From NCBI GenBank assembly GCA_002373775.1, contig DFJW01000024.1:1-54428 (forward strand): a stretch of 54,428 bases of DNA, in the 5' to 3' direction. The notes beneath the pieces were generated by a model that was given only the letters and a program-made list of their open reading frames with translations, had not been told where the DNA came from and made no database searches. The stretch is from Ruminococcus flavefaciens. GTDB lineage: Bacteria; Bacillota; Clostridia; Oscillospirales; Ruminococcaceae. Both the position numbers and the translations under genes were made by a program. Positions 26,173 through 36,365 of the stretch are shown here, in pieces (position 1 is the stretch's first letter; each line of letters opens with the position of its first letter).

Positions 26173-27090
26173 ATGAAAATTATGGGAGAGCAATTCTGGT
26201 GGTTTTATGATGTACTGGCAGTAGCAGCCGCACTGGTCTGCGTATTCCTTTCAGGCAGAAAGGGACTGCTGAAGTCTTTTATCAATTTTGTGGGATATGT
26301 ACTTGCATTTGCAGTGGCATTCTCCGTCAGCGGAGGTATAGCCGGCGGCATTTACAAGAATACTATACGCGACAGCAATGTCAAGAAGGTCAAGACAGCT
26401 TTAGAGTACTACGAACTCCCTTCAAAGCTTGAAGAGCAGCTGGGCATAATGGGCTACAATGTCAATATCAAGAGAGATAAGCTGACAAAGATACTCAATT
26501 CCGGCAAGCCGATCGACGATCAGATCTACAAGTACATGAAGGATGCTACTATCAACAATTCCAAGGGACTGCCTCCTAAGGAGGAGTTCTGCGAGCAGCT
26601 CCATGAGATCTACGGCACACTTGTGAAGAACATCCTCAGCGAGGAACTCAGCAAGTACTCCGCAGAGAACGCTGCAAGGGAGATAAAGGAAGATCCTTCC
26701 AAGTTTGAGGCGGCAGTTCCGCTCATCATGGACAAGGAGGACAGAGGTCCGGCTTCTGAATATCTGGCTGACACATTCACAGAAGAGCCCTACAAGTATG
26801 TCATGAGGCTCATAGTATTCATCATACTTCTGGTTTTAGTCATCATCATCTCGATATTCGTTACCGGCACGATAATCGACAGCGACCACACTGAGCAGAG
26901 CATCGTATCGCATATCTGCGGCGGACTTGTCGGTGTGCTCAAGGGCGCGATCATCGTATTCGGCATTGCAGCGATAGTACGGCTGAATGTGGTAATGGGC
27001 AGCGATGAGATGCTTTTCTTCAACCACGAGGCTATAGACAAGACATTCATATTCAGACATGCGTATGACTTTATAGTCGATAAATTCTGA
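26173..27090 (+). CDS. CvpA-like membrane protein
   Basis: A 305-residue protein with helices near 12-28 and 32-58, a long charged central region (about 65-205), and two further helices (about 213-235 and 248-272). The arrangement FVGYVLAFAVAFSVSG and GGLVGVLKGAIIVFGIA recalls CvpA/colicin V production family proteins, with an inserted soluble middle domain. Function unknown. GAAAGG lies 5-6 bases before the ATG, and it probably shares a transcript with the preceding gene. Confidence 0.6.
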   Translation: MKIMGEQFWWFYDVLAVAAALVCVFLSGRKGLLKSFINFVGYVLAFAVAFSVSGGIAGGIYKNTIRDSNVKKVKTALEYYELPSKLEEQLGIMGYNVNIKRDKLTKILNSGKPIDDQIYKYMKDATINNSKGLPPKEEFCEQLHEIYGTLVKNILSEELSKYSAENAAREIKEDPSKFEAAVPLIMDKEDRGPASEYLADTFTEEPYKYVMRLIVFIILLVLVIIISIFVTGTIIDSDHTEQSIVSHICGGLVGVLKGAIIVFGIAAIVRLNVVMGSDEMLFFNHEAIDKTFIFRHAYDFIVDKF

Positions 27091-27264
27091 GAGATATAAA
27101 CGGAAGGCATCCGTCTGCGGAATGTCTTCACGCCGGGGAGCTTTTTGCTCTCCGGGACACTTGATTTGCAGCTTCGGCTTTTTATCGTGTTTCTGCGACG
27201 AAGCTGACGCAATATCCGCCTCCGATGCGGAACCCAAGAACACGGTCAGGAGGAATAGACAAGT
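27091..27264 (+). promoter_or_regulatory. Leader of clpE with two stem-loops
   Basis: The 174 bases before clpE contain a hairpin at 27137-27160 (arms near CCGGGGAGC and GCTCTCCGG, loop TTTTT) and a longer-range pairing of CAGCTTCG with CGAAGCTG around 27170-27206. No T-run follows the first, so it is not an obvious terminator. I see no CtsR box and no clear -35/-10 pair. It could be a processed or regulated leader. Confidence 0.35.
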
Positions 27265-29583
27265 ATGATAATGTGCAGTAATTGCAAAAAGCGTCCGGCA
27301 GTGGTTTTCATAACCTCTGTGCAGGGCGGTGAACAAAAGAATGAAGGCCTTTGCCTCACCTGTGCAAGGGAGAGGAATATCCCGCAGGTAAAGGAATATA
27401 TGGATAGACTCGGTATCACCGACGAAGAGCTGGATCAGCTCTCGGATCAGATGATGGGCATGCTCGACGGCGACGATTTCGAAATGGGCGGCTCCGGTCT
27501 GATACCGGATTTCATAAGCAACATGTTCGGCATGAACAACGACGGCAGCAAGCAGGCTGACAAGGACGAACCCAAGCAGCCGGATGCTCCCGAGGGCAAG
27601 AAGGAGAAAAGCGAGAAGCGCGGATTCTTCAGCCGCAATAAGGAGAAGAAAGCCAAGGAGCTGAAATTCCTCGGCAGCTATTGCACCAACCTTTCCCAGA
27701 AAGCCGCTGACGGCGAACTTGACCGCATAATCGGCAGAGACAAGGAGATTGCAAGAGTTGTGCAGATCCTTTCCAGAAGGACCAAGAACAACCCCTGCCT
27801 CATCGGTGAACCCGGCGTCGGCAAGACCGCCATCGCTGAGGGCATCGCCCAGCGCATCAATGAAGGCAATGTGCCCTTCAACCTTGCTGACAAGAAGGTC
27901 TATCTGCTGGACCTCACCGCTCTCGTTGCGGGCACACAGTTCCGCGGACAGTTCGAGAGCCGTGTAAAGGGACTTGTGGACGAAGTAAAGCGCGAGGGAA
28001 ATATCATCCTCTTCATCGACGAGGTGCATAACCTTGTGGGAGCAGGAGATTCGGAAGGCTCAATGAATGCCGCCAATATCCTCAAACCTGCTCTTTCAAG
28101 AGGCGAAGTGCAGGTCATCGGTGCAACGACTTTCGGCGAATACCGCAAGTATATCGAAAAGGACTCCGCTCTGGAGCGCCGTTTCCAGCCGGTAACTGTA
28201 AACGAGCCCACTATTGAGGACACTGTTGACGTTCTTCTGGGTATCAAAAAATACTACGAGGACTACCACCGCGTCCACATCTCAGATTATCTGGTGAGAG
28301 TGTGCGCAGTGCTTTCCGAGAGATATATCACAGACAGATTCCTGCCCGATAAGGCGATAGACCTTATGGACGAAGGCTGCGCAAGGGCTTGCATACGCTC
28401 TCCTGAGATAGCTGAGTACTCCAAGGTGAAGAAGGAGATCGAAGTTCTCGAAGGCATGGAAAAGAACATCACCGAGCAGACAGAGCCGGATTATCAGGCA
28501 CTGGCTGAGGTCAAGGGAAAACTCATCCACGCCCGCGAGTCCGAAGCTGAACTCAAGGAGAAGGCTGAGAACGTTCAGGTCACTGAGGAAGACATCACCA
28601 AGGTAGTCGAACTCTGGACCGGCATCCCGGCAAGCAAGATAGCCGAGACGGAATTCCTGAAAATTGCCAAGCTGGAAGGTGCACTCAAAGCAAGAGTGCT
28701 CGGTCAGGACGAGGCAGTGGAAACTCTCGCAAAGGCTATAAAGCGCACAAGAGTTCACCTTAACAAGCGCCGCAGACCGGCATCCTTCATATTCGTAGGT
28801 CCTACCGGCGTGGGAAAGACAGAGCTTGTAAAGGCACTCGCCGAGGAGATGTTCAGTTCACCTGAGCCGCTCATCAGGCTCGACATGACCGAGTATATGG
28901 AGAAGCACTCCGTAGCGCGTATGATAGGTTCGCCTCCGGGATATGTGGGATACGATGAAGCCGGACAGCTCACCGAAAAAGTCCGCCGCAGACCTTACTC
29001 CGTCATCCTTTTCGATGAGATAGAAAAGGCTCACCCGGACGTTATGAACATCCTCATGCAGATACTGGACGAGGGCAAGGTGGATGACGCCCACGGCAGG
29101 ACGGTCAACTTCGAGAATACCATAATCTGCATGACATCCAACGCCGGCTCCACTGACAAGACAGTGGGCGTGGGATTCAACCGCACAGAGGACGAGATAT
29201 CCAAGGATAAGGCTATGAAGGGACTGAGGGATTTCCTGCGTCCGGAGTTCATCAGCCGTATAGACGAGATAGTAGTGTTCCGTCAGCTCAGCAAGGAGAA
29301 TTTCGCGGATATCGCCGCTCTCATGCTGGACGAGATGAAGGAACCTTTGGCAGAAAAGCAGATAGGTCTCAGCTATGACCGCGAGGCTCTGGAGCTCATC
29401 GCTGAAAAGGCTTACGGCAAGCCCTACGGCGCAAGAGACATCCGCAGAGTAATCCGTCAGGAGATCGAAGACAAGGTGGCTGAACTCATCATAGAAAAGG
29501 CATCTGAGATATCAGAGGTGACTGTTTCTGTGGAGAACGGCGCACTGAGAGTTGCCGGTCAGAAGAAGGAGCAGAGCGAATGA
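27265..29583 (+). CDS. clpE: ClpE-type AAA+ unfoldase with N-terminal zinc finger
   Basis: A 772-residue Hsp100 ATPase. Residues 1-40 form a zinc finger with Cys4, Cys7, Cys30 and Cys33 in place of a Clp-N domain, as in ClpE. Two AAA+ modules follow: Walker A GEPGVGKT (about 180) and GPTGVGKT (about 511), with a UVR-like middle region ([12 protein letters not shown]). The loop TVGVGFNR supplies the (I/V)GF contact that docks on ClpP, so it should feed substrates to that protease. ATG at 27265 has GGAGG 11 bases upstream. Its stop overlaps the next gene (ATGA). Family genes are usually stress-induced. Confidence 0.92.
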   Translation: MIMCSNCKKRPAVVFITSVQGGEQKNEGLCLTCARERNIPQVKEYMDRLGITDEELDQLSDQMMGMLDGDDFEMGGSGLIPDFISNMFGMNNDGSKQADKDEPKQPDAPEGKKEKSEKRGFFSRNKEKKAKELKFLGSYCTNLSQKAADGELDRIIGRDKEIARVVQILSRRTKNNPCLIGEPGVGKTAIAEGIAQRINEGNVPFNLADKKVYLLDLTALVAGTQFRGQFESRVKGLVDEVKREGNIILFIDEVHNLVGAGDSEGSMNAANILKPALSRGEVQVIGATTFGEYRKYIEKDSALERRFQPVTVNEPTIEDTVDVLLGIKKYYEDYHRVHISDYLVRVCAVLSERYITDRFLPDKAIDLMDEGCARACIRSPEIAEYSKVKKEIEVLEGMEKNITEQTEPDYQALAEVKGKLIHARESEAELKEKAENVQVTEEDITKVVELWTGIPASKIAETEFLKIAKLEGALKARVLGQDEAVETLAKAIKRTRVHLNKRRRPASFIFVGPTGVGKTELVKALAEEMFSSPEPLIRLDMTEYMEKHSVARMIGSPPGYVGYDEAGQLTEKVRRRPYSVILFDEIEKAHPDVMNILMQILDEGKVDDAHGRTVNFENTIICMTSNAGSTDKTVGVGFNRTEDEISKDKAMKGLRDFLRPEFISRIDEIVVFRQLSKENFADIAALMLDEMKEPLAEKQIGLSYDREALELIAEKAYGKPYGARDIRRVIRQEIEDKVAELIIEKASEISEVTVSVENGALRVAGQKKEQSE

Positions 29584-30230
29584 CAGCTGGAAAGATCATT
29601 GCAGCAGCGGCCTCGGCAGCATTGCTGCTGACCGGATGCAGCCTCAAAGGCGAAGAAGAAGAGGAAAAGAACACCTTTGACAGCGCTCAGGCTTTTGCCG
29701 AGGATTTCGACGGCGTTACTGCCGCCGGAAGCGGTCCTCAGCTCAGTATAAGCAGCACTTCCGGCAAAGCCGGAGATACCGTGAAGGTGACCATATCCGT
29801 TCAGGGAATGGAGAAGAACTGGGAGACCTGCGGTCTGCATATCGTTTACCCCGATGTGCTGAAATGTATCTACTCCGATGAAGAGCAGAAGCATCTGGAA
29901 TTCACCACCGGCAGCGCATGTGAGACGGCAGCCGCTGTAATAGCGAGAGAGTGGACCGAGAATCTTCCCGAGGAACTCCTTGACGATGATCTGGGGGCAC
30001 TGTTCTTCACCGCCGTTATGGACGACGAGAGCGGCACCAACGGCGACATAGCCACATTCAGCTTCCACATACCGGAAAATGCGGATGCGGGAACAGTGTA
30101 CGATATAAATTTCTATTATTTCAGCAGTCTTTACAGCGGAGATACATTCGTAGATGCGGACAACGACCGCACAGCCGAGAAGTACGCTTTCGAACACTGG
30201 CAGGGCGGTACTGTGACTGTAGAAGAGTGA
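29580..30230 (+). CDS. Lipoprotein with cohesin-like domain
   Basis: A 216-residue lipoprotein: signal peptide and lipobox LLTGC (Cys20), an acidic linker (GEEEEEK), then a beta-sandwich at about 50-214. That domain has the cohesin layout: an opening 'LSISSTSGKAGDTVKVTISV', 'LHIVYPDVLKC' in the middle, and a closing 'NGDIATFSFHIPENADAG' strand pair. Cohesins bind dockerins in cellulosomes and related assemblies. No dockerin protein is in the window, so the partner is unknown; a stand-alone carbohydrate-binding or unrelated sandwich is possible. The ATG overlaps the clpE stop by 4 bases, an odd pairing of a cytoplasmic chaperone with an exported protein. Confidence 0.65.
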   Translation: MTAGKIIAAAASAALLLTGCSLKGEEEEEKNTFDSAQAFAEDFDGVTAAGSGPQLSISSTSGKAGDTVKVTISVQGMEKNWETCGLHIVYPDVLKCIYSDEEQKHLEFTTGSACETAAAVIAREWTENLPEELLDDDLGALFFTAVMDDESGTNGDIATFSFHIPENADAGTVYDINFYYFSSLYSGDTFVDADNDRTAEKYAFEHWQGGTVTVEE

Positions 30231-30255
30231 TATTGAATAATATAGGAGGTATAGA

Positions 30256-31419
30256 ATGAAAAAGGATCTTTTAAAAGTTTCAGCGGTGATACTTGCATTG
30301 ACATCAGTTCTTTCGGCAGCTTCATGCGGTGAGGTAGGTGACGACGAGACCGGCAGTTCAAAGAAGAAAAAGTCATCCTCACAGCCCATGTACGTCATCG
30401 AAGACGATGAGGATGAAACTGAGGAAGCGACCGATGTAAAAACTGAAAAAGAGTATGAGACCGAAGAGGCGACAGTTCCGGAGGAGACTGCCGAAGTCCC
30501 CGCTGAGACTGAGATCAAAACTGAACCGGAGATACCAGCCGAGACCAATGCGCCGTCAAAGCCCTCAGCCGAGGAAGTTCATCTGAAAATGGGTGAATCC
30601 TACGTTTTGGATGACACATTCATCCTGACCATAACCGGCGTAGAGGAGAGCAGCCACCGCAATCAGTACGGCAACAAGGAGCCTCAGGCGGTATACGAAG
30701 TGTCATACACCTATTCCAACATTGGCTATACCAACTCTTTCGGTGAAGGTCTTTACCTTGATGTCACTGATATGATCGTAGACTCCACAGGTATGATGGG
30801 TTACGGCTACACTACGGATAACGAGATATATCCCCGTTACGCTCCTGTGGGTGCTACATGCAGCTGCGTCCGCGGCGTAGGCGTCGATAACGCCGGCTCT
30901 TTCGACCTTGTAATAAATGCCTATGACAAGGAATACAATAAGAAGTCCGCTACCATAACCGTGGACGTAAATGACCACAATAAATATGAAGCACCCGAGA
31001 ATCCGGTCAAGTTCGACACCAGCAACAGCCTCCATATCGGAGATACATGGACTGTACCGAATTGCTGCGAACTGACTATCACGGGTGTAGAAGAGATCGC
31101 TGACAGGAATCAGTACAACTCCTACAAGCCGGGCGCAGTCTATAAGATCGCCTATACTTACAAGAACATCGGCTATGAGAGCGACATCATGGACGGTCTG
31201 TATATGACTATCAACGAAACAGTTATCAGCAGCACCGGTGCTGTGGGCAAGAGTTACAGTGTAGGCAGCGTAAAGTCTCCTCAGGCTGTTCCAAAGAACG
31301 CCTCATGCAATGCAGAAGCTGTTGTAGGACTTGACGCTCCCGGAGAATTCAGCATAATAGTTTATCAGTATGACAACGATTCAAAGAAACACTCAGCGGT
31401 ATTCACTATCACTCCCTGA
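30256..31419 (+). CDS. Lipoprotein with two tandem beta domains
   Basis: A 387-residue lipoprotein: signal peptide to Cys24 (LSAASC), then a basic KKKKSSS patch, a long Glu/Thr/Pro-rich stalk (about 45-105), then two repeats of about 125 residues (about 110-235 and 258-387). The repeats share 'LTITGVEE', 'RNQY', 'P(Q/G)AVY', 'YTY.NIGY' and 'GLY' patterns and look like DUF4352/DUF5067-type immunoglobulin-like domains. The stalk would lift them from the membrane. AGGAGG lies 8 bases before the ATG. It may share the clpE transcript; a terminator follows. Confidence 0.7.
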   Translation: MKKDLLKVSAVILALTSVLSAASCGEVGDDETGSSKKKKSSSQPMYVIEDDEDETEEATDVKTEKEYETEEATVPEETAEVPAETEIKTEPEIPAETNAPSKPSAEEVHLKMGESYVLDDTFILTITGVEESSHRNQYGNKEPQAVYEVSYTYSNIGYTNSFGEGLYLDVTDMIVDSTGMMGYGYTTDNEIYPRYAPVGATCSCVRGVGVDNAGSFDLVINAYDKEYNKKSATITVDVNDHNKYEAPENPVKFDTSNSLHIGDTWTVPNCCELTITGVEEIADRNQYNSYKPGAVYKIAYTYKNIGYESDIMDGLYMTINETVISSTGAVGKSYSVGSVKSPQAVPKNASCNAEAVVGLDAPGEFSIIVYQYDNDSKKHSAVFTITP

Positions 31420-31439
31420 GCAGGTACATAAATAAAAAC

Positions 31440-31475
31440 AGCGGCTGATGCGCTCTGCATCCGCCGCTTTATTTT
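31440..31475 (+). terminator. Terminator of the clpE-lipoprotein transcript
   Basis: Hairpin AGCGGC-TG-ATGC / GCAT-CC-GCCGCT with a small internal mismatch, followed by TTATTTTAT. Confidence 0.75.
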
Positions 31476-31489
31476 ATCCTCATGATAGA

Positions 31490-31523
31490 TACAAATAAAG
31501 GGGACCTTCACCGGAAGGTCCCC
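31490..31523 (-). terminator. Intrinsic terminator of secDF
   Basis: On the minus strand a perfect 10-base stem GGGGACCTTC / GAAGGTCCCC with a 4-base loop, followed by TTTATTTGT, 24 bases after the secF stop. Confidence 0.88.
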
Positions 31524-31546
31524 ATGTTTGTTACATATGTCAGCTG

Positions 31547-32740
31547 TTACTTTGCAGCAGCTTTCTTTGCCTTTTCTCTGTTCTTCCACCAGTGCCATGT
31601 AACAGGGGCAACGAAGAGTGAAGAATAAGTACCGGAGATAAGACCTGCCATGAGCGGTACAGAGAAGCTGAGAAGTGAATCATAGCCTGTGACAAGTACC
31701 ACTATGGTGATTATGAGCATGGTGCTGATCGTAGTTACAGAAGTTCTGATAGAACGTGTGAGTGACTGTGAGCAGCCTGTATTGATAAGCTCAGTGAGTG
31801 ATGCCTTTGGCATGAGTGTGCGGTTCTCTCTTATTCTGTCGTAGATAACGATAGTGTTATTGATAGAATAACCGAGTATCGTCAGGAGAACTGCAACGAT
31901 GTTTGAGTTGAACTCAAATCCGCAGAGGATAGAAACAGTCAGTGCAACGAGAAGGTCGTGGAGCAGTGCGAATACTGAGCATGCACCAGCGGACCAGCCG
32001 CCGATCTTTCTGAATCTGACAGCGATGTAGATGATTACCAGTATAGCAGCGAAGATAACGGCTACCACGCACTTCATGAGGAACTCGCGTCCGGATGAAG
32101 GGCTTACGTCGTTTGAGTCGAAGAGCACAAGGTTGTTGTCAGGATTCTTTTCCTGAAGGGCACTTGTGAGCTGTTCCTGTCTGTCAACATTGAGTCCGTC
32201 CTCGGAAGTGAATGAGATAGTTATCTGCTTGCTGTCGGAATCAAGGCTGTCTCCGGTACGGACTGTAACGGATGTGTCGATCACTTCCCTGACAGTATTC
32301 TCGACTTCCTTGGTGTCGAGCTCGCCGTCGTAGGTATAGGTGATGAGCGTACCGCCCTTGAATTCGATAGCGAATCTGATGCCTCTTGCGATTATTCCCA
32401 CGATGAGGACTGCGATAACGGCGATCAGTATGCCGAGGATCATTCTCTTCTTTCCGCAGAAGTTATAGACCTTTCCGGTGTATACCGGAGCCTTTGACTT
32501 GGACTTTGCAGCGGCAGAAGCAGCTGCCTTTGTCTTTAATGAGGCTACTGAATTGAGCACTTCCTTTGCTTCCTCCTTGGAAACAGCGGCAGAAGAAGAA
32601 ACGGTCTTCTTTGTCTCTTTCAGAGTCTGCTCAGCAGCGTTCTCAGCCTTCTGTACGTTCTTCTTTGCAGTATCTGCTGCCTTCTGGACGTTCTGCTTAG
32701 GCTTGTTGCTGTTGTTCTTTTTTCCGCCTTTTTTGCTCAT
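31547..32740 (-). CDS. secF: Protein translocase subunit SecF
   Basis: A 397-residue RND-family subunit that with SecD drives late preprotein export using the proton gradient. The core is normal: six membrane helices, the P1 region FKGGTLITYTYDG, and TM4-TM6 motifs YSINNTIVIYDRIREN and RSIRTSVTT. Unusual is an extra N-terminal segment of about 95 residues, rich in Lys, Ala, Ser and Gln, before the first helix (GILIAVIAVLIVGI), with a repeated VQKAxxTAKK-like heptad pattern. Typical SecF is about 300 residues. The start overlaps the secD stop (ATGA). Confidence 0.92.
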   Translation of the reverse strand: MSKKGGKKNNSNKPKQNVQKAADTAKKNVQKAENAAEQTLKETKKTVSSSAAVSKEEAKEVLNSVASLKTKAAASAAAKSKSKAPVYTGKVYNFCGKKRMILGILIAVIAVLIVGIIARGIRFAIEFKGGTLITYTYDGELDTKEVENTVREVIDTSVTVRTGDSLDSDSKQITISFTSEDGLNVDRQEQLTSALQEKNPDNNLVLFDSNDVSPSSGREFLMKCVVAVIFAAILVIIYIAVRFRKIGGWSAGACSVFALLHDLLVALTVSILCGFEFNSNIVAVLLTILGYSINNTIVIYDRIRENRTLMPKASLTELINTGCSQSLTRSIRTSVTTISTMLIITIVVLVTGYDSLLSFSVPLMAGLISGTYSSLFVAPVTWHWWKNREKAKKAAAK

Positions 32741-34146
32741 TTTTCCTCACCTCCATACAGCTTTTTGTTTCTGAAGCACTTGAACTTAGAAAGTGAAGTT
32801 ACCATAAGTCTTGAAGCGAATACGCCGAAGATGAAGTTGCAGACAACACCTGCAAGGAGAGTGAAGCCGAAGGAATAAACAACGCCCTCTGCTGTAGCGC
32901 CGAACATCCTGAATACGGACTTGTTGAGCAGGTTCGAGAAGAAGCTCGAAGGAACTCCGAATGCGCCCATGAGGATGACAGCGATGATAACGTTGGTGAT
33001 ATTACCGTCGAGGATAGCCGAGAAAGCTCTCTTGTAAGCCACGCGGATAGCAGAATCGAGATTCTTGCCTGCGCGTATCTCTTCCTTGATACGCTCGCCG
33101 GTGATGATGTTGGCATCTACGCCCATACCTACGGCGAGGATGATACCTGCGATACCGGGGATAGTGAGAGTAGAACCGTTCATGAACCAGAACCAGCCTG
33201 TGATAGCTGCAATGGAACCTGCGACCTGACCGATGAGGGCGATAACAGCCACACAGCCGGGCAGTCTGTAGAGGAAGATCATGTATACAGCAATGAAGCA
33301 GAAAGCGATCGCTGCTGCAAGGAGGATAGCATCAAGTGAACCTTCACCCATTGTAGGAGAAATGGTCTTGAAGCTCTTGGTCTCCATTTTGAAGGGGAGA
33401 GCGCCTCCGTTGATCTTGTCAGCCAGATCCTTTGAGGAAGAAGCTGTGAAGTTTCCTTCGATGATAGCGCTTGAGTCAGTGATAACGCTGTTTACTGTAG
33501 GGGCGGAGATCATTTCGTCGTCCATCCAGATAGATATGCACTCGCCTGTGCCTGCGAGTTCTCTTGTTGCGTTGGTGAAGCTTGCAACACCGCTCTCGTT
33601 GAGTTCGAGAGATACTACCCACTGAGGCTCGCTGTTCTGGCTTGCCTGATAGTACTGCGGCTCAGCTTTGCTGATGTCGCTGCCGGTGAGAACGATCTCG
33701 CCTGTGGGGGTGATATTGCCTTCCTCGTCAGTGTCGTAATCCTTGCCCTTGCGGAAGGTGAGCTCAGCCATTTCGCCGAGTTCCTTTACTGCGGACTCGG
33801 GATCGAAATCAGTTTCGCCGACCTGCCAGGGGAAACGGACGATGATCCTGTCGCTGTCATTATCGCTGTATACCTCGTTATCTGTGATACCGAGGGAAGA
33901 AAGTCTCGCCTTGATTATAGCCGTAGCAGCGTCGAGCTGGTTCTCATCGGCGTCATAATCGTCGGCAGGAGCGAAGGTAACGTCAACACCGCCCTTGATA
34001 TCAATACCAAGGCGGATATCGTCAACGCCCTTGATACGCGGCTCGGTGGTATCACCGAAGCTGTAGTCAAGACCGACTATAGACGAGAAGGTGAACAGCG
34101 AGATGAGCACAACGACAATGAAGAAAGTAGATTTACCAATTTTCAC
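32737..34146 (-). CDS. secD: Protein translocase subunit SecD
   Basis: A 469-residue export subunit with six helices and the large extracytoplasmic P1 domain. Motifs include RLGIDIKGGVDVTF near the N-terminus, the TM4 region GIILAVGMGVDANI with its conserved Asp, and IKEEIRAGK. I chose the GTG at 34146 (first residues KIGKSTFF): AGGAGG ends 7 bases upstream, whereas the ATG at 34152 sits against it. The gene has its own promoter and is coupled to secF. Confidence 0.92.
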   Translation of the reverse strand: MKIGKSTFFIVVVLISLFTFSSIVGLDYSFGDTTEPRIKGVDDIRLGIDIKGGVDVTFAPADDYDADENQLDAATAIIKARLSSLGITDNEVYSDNDSDRIIVRFPWQVGETDFDPESAVKELGEMAELTFRKGKDYDTDEEGNITPTGEIVLTGSDISKAEPQYYQASQNSEPQWVVSLELNESGVASFTNATRELAGTGECISIWMDDEMISAPTVNSVITDSSAIIEGNFTASSSKDLADKINGGALPFKMETKSFKTISPTMGEGSLDAILLAAAIAFCFIAVYMIFLYRLPGCVAVIALIGQVAGSIAAITGWFWFMNGSTLTIPGIAGIILAVGMGVDANIITGERIKEEIRAGKNLDSAIRVAYKRAFSAILDGNITNVIIAVILMGAFGVPSSFFSNLLNKSVFRMFGATAEGVVYSFGFTLLAGVVCNFIFGVFASRLMVTSLSKFKCFRNKKLYGGEEK

Positions 34147-34241
34147 GGTCATGCCTCCTAAAATATGCGGAGCTTCTGACGGGGATATATGTACACATCC
34201 CGGTCTGCTCCAGAATTTCTGTCTCTGTGACAATTACAAAT

Positions 34242-34270
34242 ATTGTACTATATTTTTGCTGAAAAGTCAA
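34242..34270 (-). promoter_or_regulatory. Sigma-A promoter of secDF
   Basis: On the minus strand TTGACT (34270-34265), 17-base spacer, TACAAT (34247-34242), about 95 bases before secD. It lies just beyond the 3' end of the atp operon. Confidence 0.75.
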
Positions 34271-34361
34271 GCATATCTGCAATAAATATGAATAATTCAA
34301 GAATATGCACAAATAGGACTGTCAGAAATTAGTGATTTGTTTTGCCGGCGGCAGGAACTGC

Positions 34362-34772
34362 TCATTTGAAGTGCTTCTGAGAGACTTTCAGGCGGTTCAT
34401 CGCTCTGTTGAGCGCAGCCTGTGTCTGGTAGTACTCCTTGATGCTCTGTTTCTGGCGCATTTTTTCCTGCGCACGTTCCTTTGCCTCTTCTGCGCGCTTT
34501 ATGTCGATCTCCTCGGGCAGCTCGCAGGAATCGGCAAGTATGACCGACTTATCGGGCATGACCTGTATGAAACCGTCGGATATAGCGGCATAGCGCCATT
34601 TTCCGTCCACCATGTACTTCAGTTCTCCGGTGGGCAGGGAGGTGACCATCGGTTCATGCCCTGCCATTATGCCCATGAGGCCGTCGATAGCAGTTATGAC
34701 GAGATGCTCACAGTCGCCCTCGTAGAAAATGCGGTCGGTGGCGATTATCTCAAGATGAAAGGTCTTAGCCAT
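34362..34772 (-). CDS. atpC: ATP synthase epsilon subunit
   Basis: A 136-residue F1 epsilon subunit of normal length, part of the rotor with gamma. The N-terminal beta sandwich includes TAIDGLMGIMAGHEPM, typical of the family; the C-terminal region (about 90-136) is a charged helical hairpin, the part that inhibits ATP hydrolysis. It is the last gene of the operon, 11 bases after atpD. No strong terminator follows. Confidence 0.95.
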   Translation of the reverse strand: MAKTFHLEIIATDRIFYEGDCEHLVITAIDGLMGIMAGHEPMVTSLPTGELKYMVDGKWRYAAISDGFIQVMPDKSVILADSCELPEEIDIKRAEEAKERAQEKMRQKQSIKEYYQTQAALNRAMNRLKVSQKHFK

Positions 34773-34783
34773 GATAGCCTCCC

Positions 34784-36190
<1,407 letters not shown>

Positions 36191-36217
36191 CTATTATTGT
36201 TCAGAATTATACAGCAA

Positions 36218-36365
36218 GGGGCGGTGCATGCGTCGCCCCTGCATCAGTTCGTGTACCCCGGGCGGCGGAACGCCGCCCCTACAATACTACTTTCTGCTCA
36301 CTACTCACTGCTTGCGTTTCCCGGGCGGCGGAACGCCGCCCCTACTACTTTCTACTCACTACTAA
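36218..36365. repeat. Palindromic repeats between atpG and atpD
   Basis: Two identical 26-base copies at 36257-36282 and 36320-36345, each a hairpin with core GGGCGGCG-GAA-CGCCGCCC followed by CTAC. Each is followed by a similar tail rich in ACTACT and CTCACTAC, making a unit of about 60 bases. A third, degenerate GC hairpin (GGGGCG...CGCCCC) lies at 36218-36239. The tail reaches the atpG stop, so the last residues of AtpG come from repeat-like sequence. The hairpins could reduce transcription or protect mRNA. Confidence 0.85.

Noticed and set aside
27091..27264. CtsR operator before clpE
   Set aside because: No tandem GGTCAAA-type heptad could be found; only GGTCAGG occurs, near the ribosome site.
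26836..28029. 397-codon minus-strand frame over the clpE start
   Set aside because: Covers the clpE leader and zinc finger in antisense; no domain or ribosome site.
36218..36365. Repeats between atpG and atpD as a CRISPR array
   Set aside because: Only two exact copies, strongly palindromic and with similar rather than unique spacers, and no cas gene in the window.
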